Assembly: GCA_006386115.1 (NCBI GenBank)
Contig: VFIW01000002.1
Coordinates: forward strand, 620,001-684,000
Source of the DNA: Globisporangium splendens
Lineage: Eukaryota > Oomycota > Peronosporomycetes > Pythiales > Pythiaceae
Direction: 5' to 3'
DNA length: 64,000 nucleotides
A program made the translations under genes and the position numbers. The notes below the pieces were generated by a model. The model searched no databases. It was not told the origin of the DNA and saw only the letters and a list, made by a program, of their open reading frames with translations. Below are positions 59,986-64,000 of the stretch, one piece after another; within the stretch, counting starts at the first letter, position 1, and the number at the start of each line of letters is the position of its first letter.

Positions 59986-61387
59986 ATGGAAAAGTACAGC
60001 CGCTGGTCGGACCTCACGACGGGCATCAATCCGTTCGTGCCGCACAAGCAGCGGCTCCACGGCAATGTGGCCGTCAGGAGCCTACAGCTGCTGGGCGGCA
60101 CGGCGCTCTTCCTCGTGCGCGCGCCGCTCTTCGTCGCCGTCGGTGCCGTACTCTTCGTGACCAACATCGTCGTGTCCATCCTGGTGCGTGTCTTGTCTGA
60201 ATGGCGAATGGTGTATTGTGGTGCGAACAGCTATATCTATACTCATCGCCGTTGGTGCGCTGCGTTGTGTGTGCTTGCTGTGTTGTATAGGGCTTTGTTC
60301 CGTTTGTGGGGCGGCTGCTGAAGCGACTCACTGAGTGGCTGCTCGGCTCGCTGTTGCTGGTGGTGCTGGGTGTGTTCATCTCGGAGGAAGACGCCAATGC
60401 GCGCCGCCTCGGTCTCATGTACGTCATTTATACCAAGCATCCATTCGCAGTTGAGGCACCCACTAATGCGTATGCAATACAATGTGTTTTCATTGCCTCA
60501 CGTAGCGCTCCTGGTGGTGCGAAAGCAGCCAAGACGTCGAGCTCCATCGGCACCAAGGACGTGATCGTGTGCAACCACACGAGCTTTGTGGAGATCCTGT
60601 ACCTCTCGCGCCGCTTCTCGCCCGTGTTTGTGTTTGTCAACGACGAGGGTGCCGCCAAGGGTCTCGTGCACGTCTGCGGGATCCTGGAAGCTTTATACCG
60701 CGCGTTTGCGGCTCCGGTTGGGCATGCGCGCGCTACGGTACGTGGCGTGTTGTGCTGATGTATATGCCGAGCTGTAAATGTCTAAATCTCATGTGTTTGG
60801 CGTCGTTATGCATAACGAATTGGTAGCCACGCAAACTTGAAGACGTGATCCTGAATGCATCTGGTCCCGTGGTTGTGTTCCCCGAAGGTGCGCGCAGCAA
60901 TGGCAAAAGCATTCTCAAGTTCCTCCCCGTGCTCGAGCACTTGCCGCATGTGCTGCAGGCGAAGAACAAGGGCGACCGCAAGCTGCCTTTGCGCATCCAC
61001 TTGATCGCGTTCCGATACGAGTACTCGCAGTTCAGTCCAAGTCACAGCGCCGGAAGCGGCTGGTCGCATTTCTTCTGGATGTGCTTCCATGGGTACCACT
61101 CGCTGCGAGTCACGATCTTGAACGCCAAGGATCTGAATTTGCAGGAACCTGCTCCAAAAGTGCGGGTGGGCTCCACGGCGTCGCCGACCCTCACGACCGC
61201 GCAAATCGAGCGACTCCGTGGGCTCGTGGCTGCGATGTTGCGCACCAAGACCGTGGACTTGAGCGTCAAGGACTTTGTGTCGTTCAACGCGTACTGGGAC
61301 CATGTCACTGGTGGAGGAAGGAAAGCGGCGTCCGAGTTCACGGACCGCAAAGCCCCCCACGAGCACGCGCAATGGGCCAAGAAGTAG
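59986..61387 (+). CDS. LOA1-like lysophosphatidic acid acyltransferase (PlsC family)
   Basis: Exons 59986-60183, 60291-60418, 60506-60737 and 60827-61387 give 372 residues. The N-terminus MEKYSRWSDLTTGINPFVP matches the start typical of the yeast LOA1/VPS66 group. Two hydrophobic stretches follow (FLVRAPLFVAVGAVLFVTNI and LLGSLLLVVLGVFI). The acyltransferase motifs are VCNHTSFVE (block I; His-X4-Glu instead of the common His-X4-Asp), VFVNDEGAAKG and FPEGARSNGKSIL (block III). The family acylates lysophosphatidic acid at the ER or lipid droplets. The Glu in block I is a variation worth noting; substrate is inferred from the group. Confidence 0.85.
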
Positions 61388-61599
61388 ACAGCGTACGTTC
61401 CAAGACCAAACAGCGAGTAGATAGTGCATGATGGGTGATGCATTTGTTGGTATAAACTTGGTTGATTGGTGCTGGTTGCTCGAACACTGTGGGTGTGCGA
61501 GTTGCAAAATCAATCAACACGAGGTAAAAGAACAAATTGGCAAAATATGTACTTGTTGTGGTTGAAACTGGTTGAACAAAGACTTCAAGGTGTGTCGTG

Positions 61600-62955
61600 T
61601 TAGTGAACCTTCATGATGAGCTCGTACACTCCGATGGCGAGTTCGGCCGCAATGATAATGATAATATACCATTCTAGACGCTCGCCTTTATGGGATCCGA
61701 GCACTTCAAGGAAAAACTGTGTGCATGTCGAAATAGAAACCAAGAAACGTTAGGACGGTACATCGTTCATACTCATAAGCCTCCCCTTTGTAAACTTGTC
61801 ACGTACCTTGGTGTTGTGCTGGATCAGCTCCAACTTAAAGTTGAGGTTGTTGAAGCGCTCGTTGAGCTCAAACTCTTCCAGCAGCGATTCCCACATGCTG
61901 TGGTACCGCGTGTGGCTCCAGGCAGGGTCTCCAGGTCGTTTTCGATCGATCACACGCAGCTTGCTCACCAAGTCAATCAGCAACGTGTTGTTTGTCGCAA
62001 CGATCTTGAACAGCTTCTTGTTTTGCTGTCGCTCTGTGTATTTTTGGCCAATGCCACCGAAAAGAGCGCCACTCGGACCGTTCTTTTCAACAGCGGTGTT
62101 CAGTTGCTCAAACTCGGTCAAAATGGCTTCGACTTGACGCTCGTAGTGCTCCAGCGCCACCGTCTGTGCCATCACACCGGCGATCACGTGGATGTTGATG
62201 TGATCAATCTCACGCACCAGCACATTGTTCTCCACAAGAGAACTCCACTTGTCCAGCGCCGGGTTCGCCACCAACATCAGCTCTTCTTCGTGGCCACGCA
62301 TGTCGAACACGTCGTTGCAAAACTTCGACGCGTGTTTCACCAACGTGGTGACGAGCTGCTGGTCGCAGTTGAAGAACACCACCGCACCATAGTCGAAGTA
62401 CACGACCCATTTGTCCTTCGCACGGCGCGACGATAAGTTCCCTGCAAGGTTCAGTGTCGTCATGTCCGCATCTTGGAGCACAGGTGACCCGTTTGCAGAC
62501 GGTGTGACCACGTTCTGTTCGTTCGTGCCACTGAGTCGTAGCACGATCGAGTCCTTGTGCAGAAAGTGCGTCACCTTGAAGCGATCCGTGTATAACTTCT
62601 GGAAGAGCGACACAATGTCCATCTTGCGCGCGATATGCACTGCTCGGATCGGCATATGTTGCACGCGTTTGGCAAGCTGTTCCTTGAGCGCGGCCGCTTC
62701 CGCCGCAGCGATCGTGGCTTCGACCTCACTCGCGGTCGGAGCAGGCGGAAAGTCGAGCTCGTCAGCAATCGCGGCCACTTCTTCAAACGTTCGTTTCGAG
62801 CTGTTCGCAGAGAAGCGCTGGATGCGATCTCCCCATGGCGTCAGAAGTTGGCGGTCCGCTACCTGCGCTGGCGTAAACAAGGATCCTCCAACTCCGCTAT
62901 TCGATGCGAAGGCGCGCACGCAGCGACGTACTCCGATGCGTCTCAAAGCGTTCAT
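61600..62955 (-). CDS. RMND1/RMD1 (DUF155) mitochondrial membrane protein, copy 1
   Basis: Exons 61807-62955 and 61600-61716 (90-nt intron) give 421 residues. The N-terminus MNALRRIGVRRCVRAFAS is presequence-like. DUF155 blocks: DKWVVYFDYGAVVFFNC, DHINIHVIAGVMAQTVALEHYE, LRVIDRKRPGDPAWSHTRYHSMWESLLEEFELNERF and FKLELIQHNTKFFLEVLGSHKGERLEWYIIIIIAAEL, ending in a hydrophobic helix. RMND1 in animals supports mitochondrial translation; yeast homologues are Rmd1, Rmd8 and Sif2/Sif3-like. A paralogue follows at 63557. Confidence 0.9.
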
Positions 62956-63556
62956 CTGTTTTCTCTAGCTTGTGAGTAATCGATCTACAAACCAAAGATC
63001 GCGTTCAGACATACGCTTTACCCACCAGAGGTAACAATTCTTCGCGTATCCAAGTATACACCATACATACACAAAGAGACAATTATCTTCCTGACCCCAC
63101 CTTTCGCGTCGTTGTTTGGTGGTGCTCAAGATACGATGTCACGCCAATCTGCTGTCCACTCACGCGACACTCGCCCTCTCACACACAGAATAAGCACACG
63201 TACGTTCGCTAGCGACCGAGAGAATCACGCAGAGAGCAAGGGCTGTGGCGAACGATAAATGGCGCGTTCGGCTTCTGCTTCTTGCTGAGGCTTTTGCTGT
63301 TTGTGTGCGAGTCTGGAGTGGCCAATATTCCTGAAGGTAGGAAATCGACATGTGGTCCACATAGGTTCAACTAACCTCACCAACACTCTAATTGCAAGCT
63401 CAATTTTAGGTTACCACACTATTTCTACAGCAGCGTTCCTTGCACTAATTTGAACACCTCCACTTTGGAGTTTGGATTCAAAATACCGATAAACAGCTTT
63501 ATTTTGGTTCTCAGACTTCTATTTGTTGCCAATACAATCTGCTGAGTCTTCGTCTT
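62956..63556. other. Intergenic region between the two RMND1-like genes
   Basis: 601 bp, the promoter of copy 1 and downstream region of copy 2. No ORF, repeat or RNA gene was recognised. Confidence 0.4.
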
Positions 63557-64000
63557 CTAGTGAAAGTTCATGGCGAGCTCAAACACGCCGATGGCCAACT
63601 CCGCAGCGATCAGAATGATCACGTACCACTCCAAGCGCTCGCCGTGGTGTGAGTGCAGCACTTCCAAGAAGAACTACATTATATCAGCAACCCCATCAGT
63701 CACACGTGCGGAAGTTCACTCACGCATAAATATCAAGCGCAGGCAGTCACAAGACGATCAACGACATACCTTGGTGTTGTGCTGGATCAATTCCAATTTG
63801 AAGTTGAGGTTGTTGAACCGCTCGTTGAGCTCGAAATCGGCCAAGAGCGACTCCCACATGCTGTGGTACCGCGTGTGGCTCCACTCCGGATCGCCAGGTC
63901 GTTTTCGATCGATCACACGCAGCTTGCTCACCAAGTCAATCAGCAACGTGTTGTTCGTGGCCACCATCTTGAACAGCTTCTTGTTCTGCTGACGCTCTTT
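63557..64000 (-). CDS. RMND1/RMD1 (DUF155) protein, copy 2, 5' part missing
   Basis: Exon 63557-63673 and the 3' part of the preceding exon, 63770-64000, are visible; the gene continues past the window. The protein matches copy 1 closely (ERQQNKKLFKMVATNNTLLIDL, RKRPGDPEWSHTRYHSMWESLL), with the same intron position and the same 117-nt last exon. The last exon differs more (EVLHSHHGERLEWYVIILIAAEL, ending MNFH). A tandem duplicate that has begun to diverge. Confidence 0.9.

Overview
The window is nuclear DNA from a compact eukaryotic genome. I infer an oomycete (stramenopile), possibly Saprolegniales such as Aphanomyces, but I cannot prove it from sequence alone. Supporting signs are tightly packed conserved single-copy genes on both strands, intergenic spaces mostly of 200-500 bp, short GT-AG introns (mostly 60-170 nt), a type II NADH dehydrogenase, and one AT-AC (U12-type) intron. 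No bacterial features are present.

Left flank (1-7.6 kb): ordinary genes. In order these are a topoisomerase VI subunit B-like ATPase (minus, runs off the edge), a mitochondrial SLC25A32-type carrier (plus), ribosome biogenesis factor NIP7 (minus), ribosomal protein uS9/RPS16 (plus), spliceosomal SmD3 (plus, with the U12 intron) and a BCDIN3/MePCE-type RNA cap methyltransferase (minus). A 1.3 kb stretch without a recognised gene follows.

Middle (8.9-45.2 kb): a mobile-element cluster. At its left end two LTR-like repeats lie in inverted orientation, one of them split by a solo LTR. The core is a tandem array of about ten nearly identical 684-696 bp units. Each unit starts with an intact tRNA-Thr(AGT) gene. 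Non-LTR retrotransposons (LINEs) are inserted into this array, all in the same orientation and all at the same nucleotide, after tRNA base 15. Each is flanked by a 15-bp target-site duplication that rebuilds a whole tRNA gene on one side and leaves a 15-nt stub on the other. There are three long elements (8.7, 7.0 and 7.5 kb), one 726-bp and one 108-bp derivative, and two broken fragments. Each long element has ORF1 and an ORF2 carrying an apurinic-type endonuclease, reverse transcriptase and C-terminal zinc knuckle. ORF2 overlaps ORF1 by 26 nt in the +1 frame with no AUG. Two of the elements also carry, on the opposite strand at the LINE 3' end, a tRNA-like sequence followed by an acidic ORF. 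In the complete version this ORF has a chromodomain-like region and a possible cysteine-peptidase fold. This tRNA-Thr-specific LINE, with its target array and antisense ORF3 module, is the strongest candidate for an undescribed system here.

Transition (45.2-50.3 kb): AT-rich sequence without recognised genes, then two decaying genes: a tryptophan-rich Sfi1-like gene with an in-frame TGA, and a frameshifted multi-membrane-span gene.

Right flank (50.3-64 kb): ordinary genes again. These are an alternative NADH dehydrogenase, ribosomal protein eS7, a small unknown protein, lipoyl synthase, exosome subunit MTR3, signal recognition particle SRP68, a small two-span membrane protein, a LOA1-like lysophosphatidate acyltransferase, and two tandem RMND1/RMD1 (DUF155) genes, the second cut by the window edge. 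They are independent housekeeping genes (mitochondrial metabolism, translation, RNA processing, protein targeting, lipid synthesis), not an operon.
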